Origin: Micromussa lordhowensis
Taxonomy: Eukaryota; Cnidaria; Anthozoa; Scleractinia; Lobophylliidae
Reading direction: 5' to 3'
NCBI GenBank assembly: GCA_964020085.1
Contig: OZ026606.1
Span: 6,381,783 to 6,445,782 of the forward strand
Length of the DNA: 64,000 nucleotides
A program made the translations under genes and the position numbers. This document shows, piece after piece, positions 8,849-22,795 of the stretch. Numbering within the stretch: the stretch's first letter is position 1; each line of letters starts with the position of its first letter. The notes under the pieces were generated by a model. It did no database searches. It saw only the letters and a list, made by a program, of their open reading frames with translations, and was not told the DNA's origin.

Positions 8849-10616
8849 ATCTGGTTCAGAGCGACAACAACGTTTGAACTCAACGAGGGTGTTCACGTCT
8901 TAAAACATGGCCACGAACAGAGTGAAGGAAATCTCGTCAAAGACCGACCGATCGTGAGTAGCATTTCCTTGCTTTCTCCAATTGAGGCGTTTTCGGGCTA
9001 GCTAACTATGAGAAAAAACTGTCTGTCATTCGCTAGCGGGAGAGAGATTTGTTTGTGTGACTACCGGTCGATGATCATTGACGTAGGGACAACATACGGA
9101 GTGTTCGCTTACTCCTAATTGTGGCCTAGTTTGCTTGAAGTTCAATCGATTCTCGATGTACGAAGCTCTTGTTCAGTCCATTTAGGACAATGCAGGCCTT
9201 CACAGAAAGCCATAGTTCAGCTCTCCGCTGCGGTTTTGATATGTGGAGGTTTGTGTTGACAAGACGCGAACTTTTTGTTGGAAGCACGGTTATTTTAATT
9301 GTGCAATTCCTGATTGGATGAAGAGACGTTGGATGTAGTCTTTTTGGCCTCAAAAGCCATACAGGAGAGTAATTTCCTTTTAGATGGAGATGCGCAGATG
9401 GTACTCTCGAGACGACATGGCCATATTTATGCACAGTTATATATTTCGGTGCATAGTCTTAACACGGTATTCATAACATCAGACATACATCAGTTAAAAA
9501 AAAGAAAATAGGTTGTAGCGTGAACTCACTACCAGTCTATAGCCATTCAAAGTTATTTCGTGTAGTAGTACATTGATAAAGAAGGAATTACTCTGTCTTT
9601 AAGATACACAGAGCTAAATTCCTCGGCAAAGGGACGTTTCCAGCATTCAGCTGGATCCAACAATCCCAACAAGCCCGGAAGGGGCTGGCTGGCTGGCTGT
9701 CTGCCTGCCTGCCTGCCAACGCAATTTCTTGGGTGCAAACTGTGTCGATGAACGGGAACGTCCAACACATGTGGGATGCGTTGTCTGTAATACTTAAAAT
9801 AAACTCACGACAGCTGAAAAACAACGCATTTCAATTCTCTTGGCAGTCTAGCAACTTGCCAAGCTCTATGCTGATCTATCGAACTAACAATTTGCTTGAA
9901 TCTAGTCCATTTTAACTTGTCTGACATGCACGCACTCTCAGTCGGACCTCCAAACTTCAAAAACTATCCACCCCGACTATTTATGCTAATATTCCCAAGG
10001 GACGTCAGGGTGGCCAAATGGTTAACGTGGTGCGCTACGAAGACAGCGAAGGTCGCAGGTCGTGGGTTCGAATCACACTACCGCATAGGGGTTATTCTCA
10101 AACTGGCTTGGGGCCGAATAACCTCTCCCCGGCTACGTGGTACGTGGAGATTTGGGTCTGCGAACAAGGAATTACTCTCAAACTGGCTTGGGGGCCGAGT
10201 AATTCCTCCCCCAAGAAGTCCTGCGAGGTTTTTTTGGTTTTTATTTCTGCTTGTCTTGATTTTGCTGATCATTTTTTTTCCTTTTTCCTGCTCGTAATTC
10301 CTTGTTAGTTTTGCTTTTCCCTACTTTCGGTATTTTTTTAACTTTTCATCAGCGCTAGAAACGGAAAAACAAGAAGCGTTTTGCGGCATTATGGCTTCCT
10401 AAGATTTTTAATTTAGCCCGCGGTGAAATTTTAAGTTACTTTCTTTGTTTTCTTGGCTTAAACTCACTTCTACCAAACATAGGTTGTATTTGATTTTATT
10501 TGATGTGACTTGATTGCAGAATAATTCTTCAATGATCAACTGTTTCATCAAGTCGCAACCTGCCAGAAACTACATTATCGCGTGTTCAGTGTACTATTTC
10601 TTTGGCATTTGAGATC
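8849..10616 (+). repeat. Satellite unit 6 (subfamily A)
   Basis: Length 1,768 bp. One G is lost in the HP1 loop (TTGGGGCC near 10109-10116). The Pol III-type element is therefore 232 nt, at 10004-10235. Confidence 0.95.
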
Positions 10617-12385
10617 ATCTGGTTCAGAGCGACAACAACGTTTGAACTCAACGAGGGTGTTCACGTCTTAAAACATGGCCACGAACAGAGTGAAGGAAAT
10701 CTCGTCAAAGACCGACCGATCGTGAGTAGCATTTCCTTGCTTTCTCCAATTGAGGCGTTTTCGGGCTAGCTAACTATGAGAAAAAACTGTCTGTCATTCG
10801 CTAGCGGGAGAGAGATTTGTTTGTGTGACTACCGGTCGATGATCATTGACGTAGGGACAACATACGGAGTGTTCGCTTACTTCTAATTGTGGCCTAGTTT
10901 GCTTCAAGTTCAATCGATTCTCGATGTACGAAGCTCTTGTTCAGTCCATTTAGGACAATGCAGGCCTTCACAGAAAGCCATAGTTCAGCTCTCCGCTGCG
11001 GTTTTGATATGTGGAGGTTTGTGTTGACAAGACGCGAACTTTTTGTTGGAAGCACGGTTATTTTAATTGTGCAATTCCTGATTGGATGAAGAGACGTTGG
11101 ATGTAGTCTTTTTGGCCTCAAAAGCCATACAGGAGAGTAATTTCCTTTTAGATGGAGATGCGCAGATGGTACTCTCGAGACGACATGGCCATATTTATGC
11201 ACAGTTATATATTTCGGTGCATAGTCTTAACACGGTATTCATAACATCAGACATACATCAGTTAAAAAAAAGAAAATAGGTTGTAGCGTGAACTCACTAC
11301 CAGTCTATAGCCATTCAAAGTTATTTCGTGTAGTAGTACATTGATAAAGAAGGAATTACTCTGTCTTTAAGATACACAGAGCTAAATTCCTCGGCAAAGG
11401 GACGTTTCCAGCATTCAGCTGGATCCAACAATCCCAACAAGCCCGCAAGGGGCTGGCTGGCTGGCTGTCTGCCTGCCTGCCTGCCAACGCAATGGCTTGG
11501 GTGCAAACTGTGTCGATGAACGGGAACGTCCAACACATGTGGGATGCGTTGTCTGTAATACTTAAAATAAACTCACGACAGCTGAAAAACAACGCATTTC
11601 AATTCTCTTGGCAGTCTAGCAACTTGCCAAGCTCTATGCTGATCTATCGAACTAACAATTTGCTTGAATCTAGTCCATTTTAACTTGTCTGACATGCACG
11701 CACTCTCAGTCGGACCTCCAAACTTCAAAAACTATCCACCCCGACTATTTATGCTAATATTCCCAAGGGACGTCAGGGTGGCCAAATGGTTAACGTGGTG
11801 CGCTACGAAGACAGCGAAGGTCGCAGGTCGTGGGTTCGAATCACACTACCGCATAGGGGTTATTCTCAAACTGGCTTGGGGGCCGAATAACCTCTCCCCG
11901 GCTACGTGGTACGTGGAGATTTGGGTCTGCGAACAAGGAATTACTCTCAAACTGGCTTGGGGGCCGAGTAATTCCTCCCCCAAGAAGTCCTGCGAGGTTT
12001 TTTTGGTTTTTATTTCTGCTTGTCTTGATTTTGCTGATCATTTTTTTTCCTTTTTCCTGCTCGTAATTCCTTGTTAGTTTTGCTTTTCCCTACTTTCGGT
12101 ATTTTTTTAACTTTTCATCAGCGCTAGAAACGGAAAAACAAGAAGAGTTTTGCGGCATTATGGCTTCCTAAGATTTTTAATTTAGCCCGCGGTGAAATTT
12201 TAAGTTACTTTCTTTGTTTTCTTGGCTTAAACTCACTTCTACCAAACATAGGTTGTATTTGATTTTATTTGATGTGACTTGATTGCAGAATAATTCTTCA
12301 ATGATCGACTGTTTCATCAAGTCGCAACCTGCCAGAAACTACATTATCGCGTGTTCAGTGTACTATTTCTTTGGCATTTGAGATC
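10617..12385 (+). repeat. Satellite unit 7 (last subfamily A unit)
   Basis: Length 1,769 bp. Near its end it has AGAAGAGTTTT and ATGATCGACTG, both shared with the end of unit 9. Pol III-type element at 11772-12004. Confidence 0.95.
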
Positions 12386-14157
12386 ATCTGGTTCAGAGCG
12401 ACAACAACGTTTGAACTCAACGAGGGTGTTCACGTCTTAAAACATGGCCACGAACAGAGTGAAGGAAATCTCGTCAAAGACCGACCGATCGTGAGTAGCA
12501 TTTCCTTGCTTTCTCCAATTGAGGCGTTTTCGGGCTAGCTAACTATGAGAAAAAACTGTCTGTCATTCGCTAGCGGGAGAGAGATTTGTTTGTGTGACTA
12601 CCGGTCGATGATCATTGACGTAGGGACAACATACGGAGTGTTCGCTTACTCCTAATTGTGGCCTAGTTTGCTTGAAGTTCAATCAATTCTCGATGTACGA
12701 AGCTCTTGTTCAGTCCATTTAGGACAATGCAGGCCTTCACAGAAAGCCATAGTTCAGCTCTCCGCTGCGGTTTTGATATGTGGAGGTTTGTGTTGACAAG
12801 ACGCAAACTTTTTGTTGGAAGCACGGTTATTTTAATTGTGCAATTCCTGATTGGATGAAGAGACGTTGGATGTAGTCTTTTTGGCCTCAAAAGCCATACA
12901 GGAGAGTAATTTCCTTTTAGATGGAGATGCGCAGATGGTACTCTCGAGACGACATGGCCATATTTATGCACAGTTATATATTTCGGTGCATAGTCTTAAC
13001 ACGGTATTCATAACATCAGACATACATCAGTTAAAAAAAAGAAAATAGGTTGTAGCGTGAACTCACTACTAGTCTATAACCATTCAAAGTTATTTCGTGT
13101 AGTAGTACATTGATAAAGAAGCAATTACTCTGTCTTTAAGATACACAGAGCTAAATTCCTCGGCAAAGGGACGTTTCCAGCATTCAGCTGGATCCAACAA
13201 TCCCAACAAGCCCGGAAGGGGCTGACTGGCTGGCTGCTGTCTGGCTGTCTGCCTGCCAACGCAATGGCTTTGTTGCAAACTGTGTCGATGAACGGGAACG
13301 TCCAACACATGTGGGATGCGTTGTCTGTAATACTTAAAATAAACTCACGACAGCTGAAAAACAACGGATTTCAATTCTCTTGGCAGTCTAGCAACTTGCC
13401 AAGCTCTATGCTGATCTATCGAACTAACAATTTGCTTGAATCTAGTCCATTTTAACTTGTCTGACATGCACGCACTCTCAGTCGGACCTCCAAACTTCAA
13501 AAACTATCCACCCCGACTATTTATGCTAATATTCCCAAGGGACGTCAGGGTGGCCAAATGGTTAACGTGGTGCGCTACGAAGACAGCGAAGGTCGCAGGT
13601 CGTGGGTTCGAATCACACTACCGCATAGGGGTTATTCTCAAACTGGCTTGGGGGCCGAATAACCTCTCCCCGGCTACGTGGTACGTGGAGATTTGGGTCT
13701 GCGAACAAGGAATTACTCTCAAACTGGCTTGGGGGCCGAGTAATTCCTCCCCCAAGAAGTCCTGCGAGGTTTTTTTGGTTTTTATTTCTGCTTGTCTTGA
13801 TTTTCCTGATCATTTTTTTTCCTTTTTCCTGCTCGTAATTCCTTGTTAGTTTTGCTTTTCCCTACTTTCGGTATTTTTTTAACTTTTCATCAGCGCTAGA
13901 AACGGAAAAACAAGAAGCGTTTTGCGGCATTATGGCTTCCTAAGATTTTTAATTTAGCCCGCGGTGAAATTTTAAATTACTTTCTTTGTTTTCTTGGCTT
14001 AAACTCACTTCTACCAAACATAGGTTGTATTTGATTTTATTTGTTGTGACTTGATTGCAGAATAATTCTTCAATGATTAACTGTTTCATCAAGTCGCAAC
14101 CTGCCAGAAACTACATTATCGCGTGTTCAGTGTACTATTTCTTTGGCATTTGAGATC
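12386..14157 (+). repeat. Satellite unit 8 (first subfamily B unit)
   Basis: Length 1,772 bp. Here AACGGATTTC and TTTTCCTGATC replace the subfamily A bases and remain so to the end of the window. The microsatellite is scrambled (13223-13257). ATCAATTCTC near 12683 is shared with units 10 and 12. Pol III-type element at 13544-13776. Confidence 0.95.
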
Positions 14158-15924
14158 ATCTGGTTCAGAGCGACAACAACGTTTGAACTCAACGAGGGTG
14201 TTCACGTCTTAAAACATGGCCACGAACAGAGTGAAGGAAATCTCGTCAAAGACCGACCGATCGTGAGTAGCTCCTTGCTTTCTCCAATTGAGGCGTTTTC
14301 GGGCTAGCTAACTATGAGAAAAAACTGTCTGTCATTCGCTAGCGGGAGAGAGATTTGTTTGTGTGACTACCGGTCGATGATCATTGACGTAGGGACAACA
14401 TACGGAGTGTTCGCTTACTCCTAATTGTGGCCTAGTTTGCTTGAAGTTCAATCGATTCTCGATGTACGAAGCTCTTGTTCAGTCCATTTAGGACAATGCA
14501 GGCCTTCACAGAAAGCCATAGTTCAGCTCTCCGCTGCGGTTTTGATATGTGGAGGTTTGTGTTGACAAGACGCGAACTTTTTGTTGGAAGCACGGTTATT
14601 TTAATTGTGCAATTCCTGATTGGATGAAGAGACGTTGGATGTAGTCTTTTTGGCCTCAAAAGCCATACAGGAGAGTAATTTCCTTTTAGATGGAGATGCG
14701 CAGATGGTACTCTCGAGACGACATGGCCATATTTATGCACAGTTATATATTTCGGTGCATAGTCTTAACACGGTATTCATAACATCAGACATACATCAGT
14801 TAAAAAAAAGAAAATAGGTTGTAGCGTGAACTCACTACCAGTCTATAGCCATTCAAAGTTATTTCGTGTAGTAGTACATTGATAAAGAAGCAATTACTCT
14901 GTCTTTAAGATACACAGGGCTAAATTCCTCGGCAAAGGGACGTTTCCAGCATTCAGCTGGATCCAACAATCCCAACAAGCCCGGAAGGGGCTGGCTGGCT
15001 GGCTGTCTGCCTGCCTGCCTGCCAACGCAATGGCTTGGGTGCAAACTGTGTCGATGAACGGGAACGTCCAACACATGTGGGATGCGTTGTCTGTAATACT
15101 TAAAATAAACTCACGACAGCTGAAAAACAACGGATTTCAATTCTCTTGGCAGTCTAGCAACTTGCCAAGCTCTATGCTGATCTATCGAACTAACAATTTG
15201 CTTGAATCTAGTCCATTTTAACTTGTCTGACATGCACGCACTCTCAGTCGGACCTCCAAACTTCAAAAACTATCCACCCCGACTATTTATGCTAATATTC
15301 CCAAGGGACGTCAGGGTGGCCAAATGGTTAACGTGGTGCGCTACGAAGACAGCGAAGGTCGCAGGTCGTGGGTTCGAATCACACTACCGCATAGGGGTTA
15401 TTCTCAAACTGGCTTGGGGGCCGAATAACCTCTCCCCGGCTACGTGGTACGTGGAGATTTGGGTCTGCGAACAAGGAATTACTCTCAAACTGGCTTGGGG
15501 GCCGAGTAATTCCTCCCCCAAGAAGTCCTGCGAGGTTTTTTTTGGTTTTTATTTCTGCTTGTCTTGATTTTCCTGATCATTTTTTTTCCTTTTTCCTGCT
15601 CGTAATTCCTTGTTAGTTTTGCTTTTCCCTACTTTCGGTATTTTTTTAACTTTTCATCAGCGCTAGAAACGGAAAAACAAGAAGAGTTTTGCGGCATTAT
15701 GGCTTCCTAAGATTTTTAATTTAGCCCGCGGTGAAATTTTAAGTTACTTTCTTTGTTTTCTTGGCTTAAACTCACTTCTACCAAACATAGGTTGTATTTG
15801 ATTTTATTTGATGTGACTTGATTGCAGAATAATTCTTCAATGATCGACTGTTTCATCAAGTCGCAACCTGCCAGAAACTACATTATCGCGTGTTCAGTGT
15901 ACTATTTCTTTGGCATTTGAGATC
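14158..15924 (+). repeat. Satellite unit 9
   Basis: Length 1,767 bp. Three bases are missing just after the GTGAGT site (GTAGCTCCTTG near 14267). The Pol III-type element, 15310-15543, ends in eight T. Confidence 0.95.
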
Positions 15925-17478
15925 ATCTGGTTCAGAGCGACAACAACGTTTGAACTCAACGAGGGTGTTCACGTCTTAAAACATGGCCACGAACAGAGTG
16001 AAGGAAATCTCGTCAAAGACCGACCGATCGTGAGTAGCATTTCCTTGCTTTCTCCAATTGAGGCGTTTTCGGGCTAGCTAACTATGAGAAAAAACTGTCT
16101 GTCATTCGCTAGCGGGAGAGAGATTTGTTTGTGTGACTACCGGTCGATGATCATTGACGTAGGGACAACATACGGAGTGTTCGCTTACTCCTAATTGTGG
16201 CCTAGTTTGCTTGAAGTTCAATCAATTCTCGATGTACGAAGCTCTTGTTCAGTCCATTTAGGACAATGCAGGCCTTCACAGAAAGCCATAGTTCAGCTCT
16301 CCGCTGCGGTTTTGATATGTGGAGGTTTGTGTTGACAAGACGCGAACTTTTTGTTGGAAGCACGGTTATTTTAATTGTGCAATTCCTGATTGGATGAAGA
16401 GACGTTGGATGTAGTCTTTTTGGCCTCAAAAGCCATACAGGAGAGTAATTTCCTTTTAGATGGAGATGCGCAGATGGTACTCTCGAGACGACATGGCCAT
16501 ATTTATGCACAGTTATATATTTCGGTGCATAGTCTTAACACGGTATTCATAACATCAGACATACATCAGTTAAAAAAAAGAAAATAGGTTGTAGCGTGAA
16601 CTCACTACCAGTCTATAGCCATTCAAAGTTATTTCGTGTAGTAGTACATTGATAAAGAAGGAATTACTCTGTCTTTAAGATACACAGAGCTAAATTCGTC
16701 GGCAAAGGGACGTTTCCAGCATTCAGCTGGATCCAACAATCCCAACAAGCCCGGAAGGGGCTGGCTGGCTGGCTGTCTGCCTGCCTGCCTGCCAACGCAA
16801 TGGCTTGGGTGCAAACTGTGTCGATGAACGGGAACGTCCAACACATGTGGGATGCGTTGTCTGTAATACTTAAAATAAACTCACGACAGCTGAAAAACAA
16901 CGGATTTCAATTCTCTTGGCAGTCTAGCAACTTGCCAAGCTCTATGCTGATCTATCGAACTAACAATTTGCTTGAATCTAGTCCATTTTAACTTGTCTGA
17001 CATGCACGCACTCTCAGTCGGACCTCCAAACTTCAAAAACTATCCACCCCGACTATTTATGCTAATATTCCCAAGGGACGTCAGGGTGGCCAAATGGTTA
17101 ACGTGGTGCGCTACGAAGACAGCGAAGGTCGCAGGTCGTGGGTTCGAATCACACTACCGCATAGGGGTTATTCTCAAACTGGCTTGGGGGCCGAATAACC
17201 TCTCCCCGGCTACGTGGTACGTGGAGATTTGGGTCTGCGAACAAGGAATTACTCTCAAACTGGCTTGGGGGCCGAGTAATTCCTCCCCCAAGAAGTCCTG
17301 CGAGGTTTTTTTGGTTTTTATTTCTGCTTGTCTTGATTTTCCTGATCATTTTTTTTCCTTTTTCGTGCTCGTAATTCCTTGTTAGTTTTGCTTTTCCCTA
17401 CTTTCGGTATTTTTTTAACTTTTCATCAGCGCTAGAAACGGAAAAGTTCAGTGTACTATTTCTTTGGCATTTGAGATC
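15925..17478 (+). repeat. Satellite unit 10, 215-bp internal deletion
   Basis: Length 1,554 bp. The sequence jumps from ACGGAAAA to GTTCAGTG at 17445/17446; the missing part equals 1522-1736 of the reference unit, including the acceptor-like site. I see no microhomology at the junction. The Pol III-type element, 17080-17312, is unaffected. Confidence 0.95.
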
Positions 17479-19247
17479 ATCTGGTTCAGAGCGACAACAA
17501 CGTTTGAACTCAACGAGGGTGTTCACGTCTTAAAACATGGCCACGAACAGAGTGAAGGAAATCTCGTCAAAGACCGACCGATTGTGAGTAGCATTTCCTT
17601 GCTTTCTCCAATTGAGGCGTTTTCGGGCTAGCTAACTATGAGAAAAAACTGTCTGTCATTCGCTAGCGGGAGAGAGATTTGTTTGTGTGACTACCGGTCG
17701 ATGATCATTGACGTCGGGACAACATACGGAGTGTTCGCTTACTCCTAATTGTGGCCTAGTTTGCTTGAAGTTCAATCGATTCTCGATGTACGAAGCTCTT
17801 GTTCAGTCCATTTAGGACAATGCAGGCCCTCACAGAAAGCCATAGTTCAGCTCTCCGCTGCGGTTTTGATATGTGGAGGTTTGTGTTGACAAGACGCGAA
17901 CTTTTTGTTGGAAGCACGGTTATTTTAATTGTGCAATTCCTGATTGGATGAAGAGACGTTGGATGTAGTCTTTTTGGCCTCAAAAGCCATACAGGAGAGT
18001 AATTTCCTTTTAGATGGAGATGCGCAGATGGTACTCTCGAGACGACATGGCCATATTTATGCACAGTTATATATTTCGGTGCATAGTCTTAACACGGTAT
18101 TCATAACATCAGACATACATCAGTTAAAAAAAAGAAAATAGGTTGTAGCGTGAACTCACTACCAGTCTATAGCCATTCAAAGTTATTTCGTGTAGTAGTA
18201 CATTGATAAAGAAGCAATTACTCTGTCTTTAAGATACACAGAGCTAAATTCCTCGGCAAAGGGACGTTTCCAGCATTCAGCTGGATCCAACAATCCCAAC
18301 AAGCCCGGAAGGGGCTGGCTGGCTGGCTGTCTGCCTGCCTGCCTGCCAACGCAATGGCTTGGGTGCAAACTGTGTCGATGAACGGGAACGTCCAACACAT
18401 GTGGGATGCGTTGTCTGTAATACTTAAAATAAACTCACGACAGCTGAAAAACAACGGATTTCAATTCTCTTGGCAGTCTAGCAACTTGCCAAGCTCTATG
18501 CTGATCTATCGAACTAACAATTTGCTTGAATCTAGTCCATTTTAACTTGTCTGACATGCACGCACTCTCAGTCGGACCTCCAAACTTCAAAAACTATCCA
18601 CCCCGACTATTTATGCTAATATTCCCAAGGGACGTCAGGGTGGCCAAATGGTTAACGTGGTGCGCTACGAAGACAGCGAAGGTCGCAGGTCGTGGGTTCG
18701 AATCACACTACCGCATAGGGGTTATTCTCAAACTGGCTTGGGGGCCGAATAACCTCTCCCCGGCTTCGTGGTACGTGGAGATTTGGGTCTGCGAACAAGG
18801 AATTACTCTCAAACTGGCTTGGGGGCCGAGTAATTCCTCCCCCAAGAAGTCCTGCGAGGTTTTTTTGGTTTTTATTTCTGCTTGTCTTGATTTTCCTGAT
18901 CATTTTTTTTCCTTTTTCCTGCTCGTAATTCCTTGTTAGTTTTGCTTTTCCCTACTTTCGGTATTTTTTTAACTTTTCATCAGCGCTAGAAACGGAAAAA
19001 CAAGAAGCGTTTTGCGGCATTATGGCTTCCTAAGATTTTTAATTTAGCCCGCGGTGAAATTTTAAGTTACTTTCTTTGTTTTCTTGGCTTAAACTCACTT
19101 CTACCAAACATAGGTTGTATTTGATTTTATTTGTTGTGACTTGATTGCAGAATAATTCTTCAATGATTAACTGTTTCATCAAGTCGCAACCTGCCAGAAA
19201 CTACATTATCGCGTGTTCAGTGTACTATTTCTTTGGCATTTGAGATC
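17479..19247 (+). repeat. Satellite unit 11
   Basis: Length 1,769 bp. It has CGATTGTGAGT at the donor-like site and GACGTCGGG near 17711. The linker between hairpins has GGCTTCGTGG. Pol III-type element at 18634-18866. Confidence 0.95.
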
Positions 19248-21018
19248 ATCTGGTTCAGAGCGACAACAACGTTTGAACTCAACGAGGGTGTTCACGTCTT
19301 AAAACATGGCCACGAACAGAGTGAAGGAAATCTCGTCAAAGACCGACCGATCGTGAGTAGCATTTCCTTGCTTTCTCCAATTGAGGCGTTTTCGGGCTAG
19401 CTAACTATGAGAAAAAACTGTCTGTCATTCGCTAGCGGGAGAGAGATTTGTTTGTGTGACTACCGGTCGATGATCATTGACGTAGGGACAACATACGGAG
19501 TGTTCGCTTACTCCTAATTGTGGCCTAGTTTGCTTGAAGTTCAATCAATTCTCGATGTACGAAGCTCTTGTTCAGTCCATTTAGGACAATGCAGGCCTTC
19601 ACAGAAAGCCATAGTTCAGCTCTCCGCTGCGGTTTTGATATGTGGAGGTTTGTGTTGACAAGACGCGAACTTTTTGTTGGAAGCACGGTTATTTTAATTG
19701 TGCAATTCCTGATTGGATGAAGAGACGTTGGATGTAGTCTTTTTGGCCTCAAAAGCCATACAGGAGAGTAATTTCCTTTTAGATGGAGATGCGCAGATGG
19801 TACTCTCGAGACGACATGGCCATATTTATGCACAGTTATATATTTCGGTGCATAGTCTTAACACGGTATTCATAACATCAGACATACATCAGTTAAAAAA
19901 AAGAAAATAGGTTGTAGCGTGAACTCACTACCAGTCTATAGCCATTCAAAGTTATTTCGTGTAGTAGTACATTGATAAAGAAGCAATTACTCTGTCTTTA
20001 AGATACGCAGAGCTAAATTCCTCGGCAAAGGGACGTTTCCAGCATTCAGCTGGATCCAACAATCCCAACAAGCCCGGAAGGGGCTGGCTGGCTGGCTGTC
20101 TGCCTGCCTGCCTGCCAACGCAATGGCTTGGGTGCAAACTGTGTCGATGAACGGGAACGTCCAACACATGTGGGATGCGTTGTCTGTAATACTTAAAATA
20201 AACTCACGACAGCTGAAAAACAACGGATTTCAATTCTCTTGGCAGTCTAGCAACTTGCCAAGCTCTATGCTGATCTATCGAACTAACAATTTGCTTGAAT
20301 CTAGTCCATTTTAACTTGTCTGACATGCACGCACTCTCAGTCGGACCTCCAAACTTCAAAAACTATCCACCCCGACTATTTATGCTAATATTCCCAAGGG
20401 ACGTCAGGGTGGCCAAATGGTTAACGTGGTGCGCTACGAAGACAGCGAAGGTCGCAGGTCGTGGGTTCGAATCACACTACCGCATAGGGGTTATTCTCAA
20501 ACTGGCTTGGGGGCCGAATAACCTCTCCCCGGCTACGTGGTACGTGGAGATTTGGATCTGCGAACAAGGAATTACTCTCAAACTGGCTTGGGGGCCGAGT
20601 AATTCCTCCCCCAAGAAGTCCTGCGAGGTTTTTTTGGTTTTTATTTCTGCTTGTCTTGATTTTCCTGATCATGTTTTTTTTCCTTTTTCCTGCTCGTAAT
20701 TCCTTGTTAGTTTTGCTTTTCCCTACTTTCGGTATTTTTTTAACTTTTCATCAGCGCTAGAAACGGAAAAACAAGAAGCGTTTTCCGGCATTATGGCTTC
20801 CTAAGATTTTTAATTTAGCCCGCGGTGAAATTTTAAGTTACTTTCTTTGTTTTCTTGGCTTAAACTCACTTCTACCAAACATAGGTTGTATTTGATTTTA
20901 TTTGATGTGACTTGATTGCAGAATAATTCTTCAATGATCAACTGTTTCATCAAGTCGCAACCTGCCAGAAACTACATTATCGCGTGTTCAGTGTACTATT
21001 TCTTTGGCATTTGAGATC
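19248..21018 (+). repeat. Satellite unit 12
   Basis: Length 1,771 bp, with two extra bases at GATCATGTTTTTTTT near 20670. ATCAATTCTC is shared with units 8 and 10. Pol III-type element at 20403-20635. Confidence 0.95.
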
Positions 21019-22795
21019 ATCTGGTTCAGAGCGACAACAACGTTTGAACTCAACGAGGGTGTTCACGTCTTAAAACATGGCCACGAACAGAGTGAAGGAA
21101 ATCTCGTCAAAGACCGACCGATCGTGAGTAGCATTTCCTTGCTTTCTCCAATTGAGGCGTTTTCGGGCTAGCTAACTATGAGAAAAAACTGTCTGTCATT
21201 CGCTAGCGGGAGAGAGATTTGTTTGTGTGACTACCAGTCGATGATCATTGACGTAGGGACAACATACGGAGTGTTCGCTTACTCCTAATTGTGGCCTAGT
21301 TTGCTTGAAGTTCAATCGATTCTCGATGTACGAAGCTCTTGTTCAGTCCATTTAGGACAATGCAGGCCTTCACAGGAAGCCATAGTTCAGCTCTCCGCTG
21401 CGGTTTTGATATGTGGAGGTTTGTGTTGACAAGACGCGAACTTTTTGTTGGAAGCACGGTTATTTTAATTGTGCAATTCCTGATTGGATGAAAAGACGTT
21501 GGATGTAGTCTTTTTGGCCTCAAAAGCCATACAGGAGAGTAATTTCCTTTTAGATGGAGATGCGCAGATGGTACTCTCGAGACGACATGGCCATATTTAT
21601 GCACAGTTATATATTTCGGTGCATAGTCTTAACACGGTATTCATAACATCAGACATACATCAGTTAAAAAAAAGAAAATAGGTTGTAGCGTGACCTCACT
21701 ACCAGTCTATAGCCATTCAAAGTTATTTCGTGTAGTAGTACATTGATAAAGAAGCAATTACTCTGTCTTTAAGATACACAGAGCTAAATTCCTCGGCAAA
21801 GGGACGTTTCCAGCATTCAGCTGGATCCAACAATCCCAACAAGCCCGGAAGGGGCTGGCTGGCTGGCTGGCTGGCTGTCTGCCTGCCTGCCTGCCAACGC
21901 AATGGCTTTGGTGCAAACTGTGTCGATGAACGGGAACGTCCAACACATGTGGGATGCGTTGTCTGTAATACTTAAAATAAACTCACGACAGCTGAAAAAC
22001 AACGGATTTCAATTCTCTTGGCAGTCTAGCAACTTGCCAAGCTCTATGCTGATCTATCGAACTAACAATTTGCTTGAATCTAGTCCATTTTAACTTGTCT
22101 GACATGCACGCACTCTCAGTCGGACCTCCAAACTTCAAAAACTATCCACCCCGACTATTTATGCTAATATTCCCAAGGGACGTCAGGGTGGCCAAATGGT
22201 TAACGTGGTGCGCTACGAAGACAGCGAAGGTCGCAGGTCGTGGGTTCGAATCACACTACCGCATAGGGGTTATTCCCAAACTGGCTTGGGGGCCGAATAA
22301 CCTCTCCCCGGCTACGTGGTACGTGGAGATTTGGGTCTGCGAACAAGGAATTACTCTCAAACTGGCTTGGGGGCCGAGTAATTCCTCCCCCAAGAAGTCC
22401 TGCGAGGTTTTTTTGGTTTTTATTTCTGCTTGTCTTGATTTTCCTGATCATTTTTTTTCCTTTTTCCTGCTCGTAATTCCTTGTTAGTTTTGCTTTTCCC
22501 TACTTTCAGTATTTTTTTAACTTTTCATCAGCGCTAGAAACGGAAAAACAAGAAGCGTTTTGCGCCATTATGGCTTCCTAAGATTTTTAATTTAGCCCGC
22601 GGTGAAATTTTAAGTTACTTTCTTTGTTTTCTTGGCTTAAACTCACTTCTACCAAACATAGGTTGTATTTGATTTTATTTGATGTGACTTGATTGCAGAA
22701 TAATTCTTCAATGATCAACTGTTTCATCAAGTCGCAACCTGCCAGAAACTACATTATCGCGTGTTCAGTGTACTATTTCTTTGGCATTTGAGATC
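21019..22795 (+). repeat. Satellite unit 13
   Basis: Length 1,777 bp: five CTGG. The HP1 loop starts with C instead of T. GCGCCATTATGG near 22562 is shared with unit 14. Pol III-type element at 22182-22414. Confidence 0.95.
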
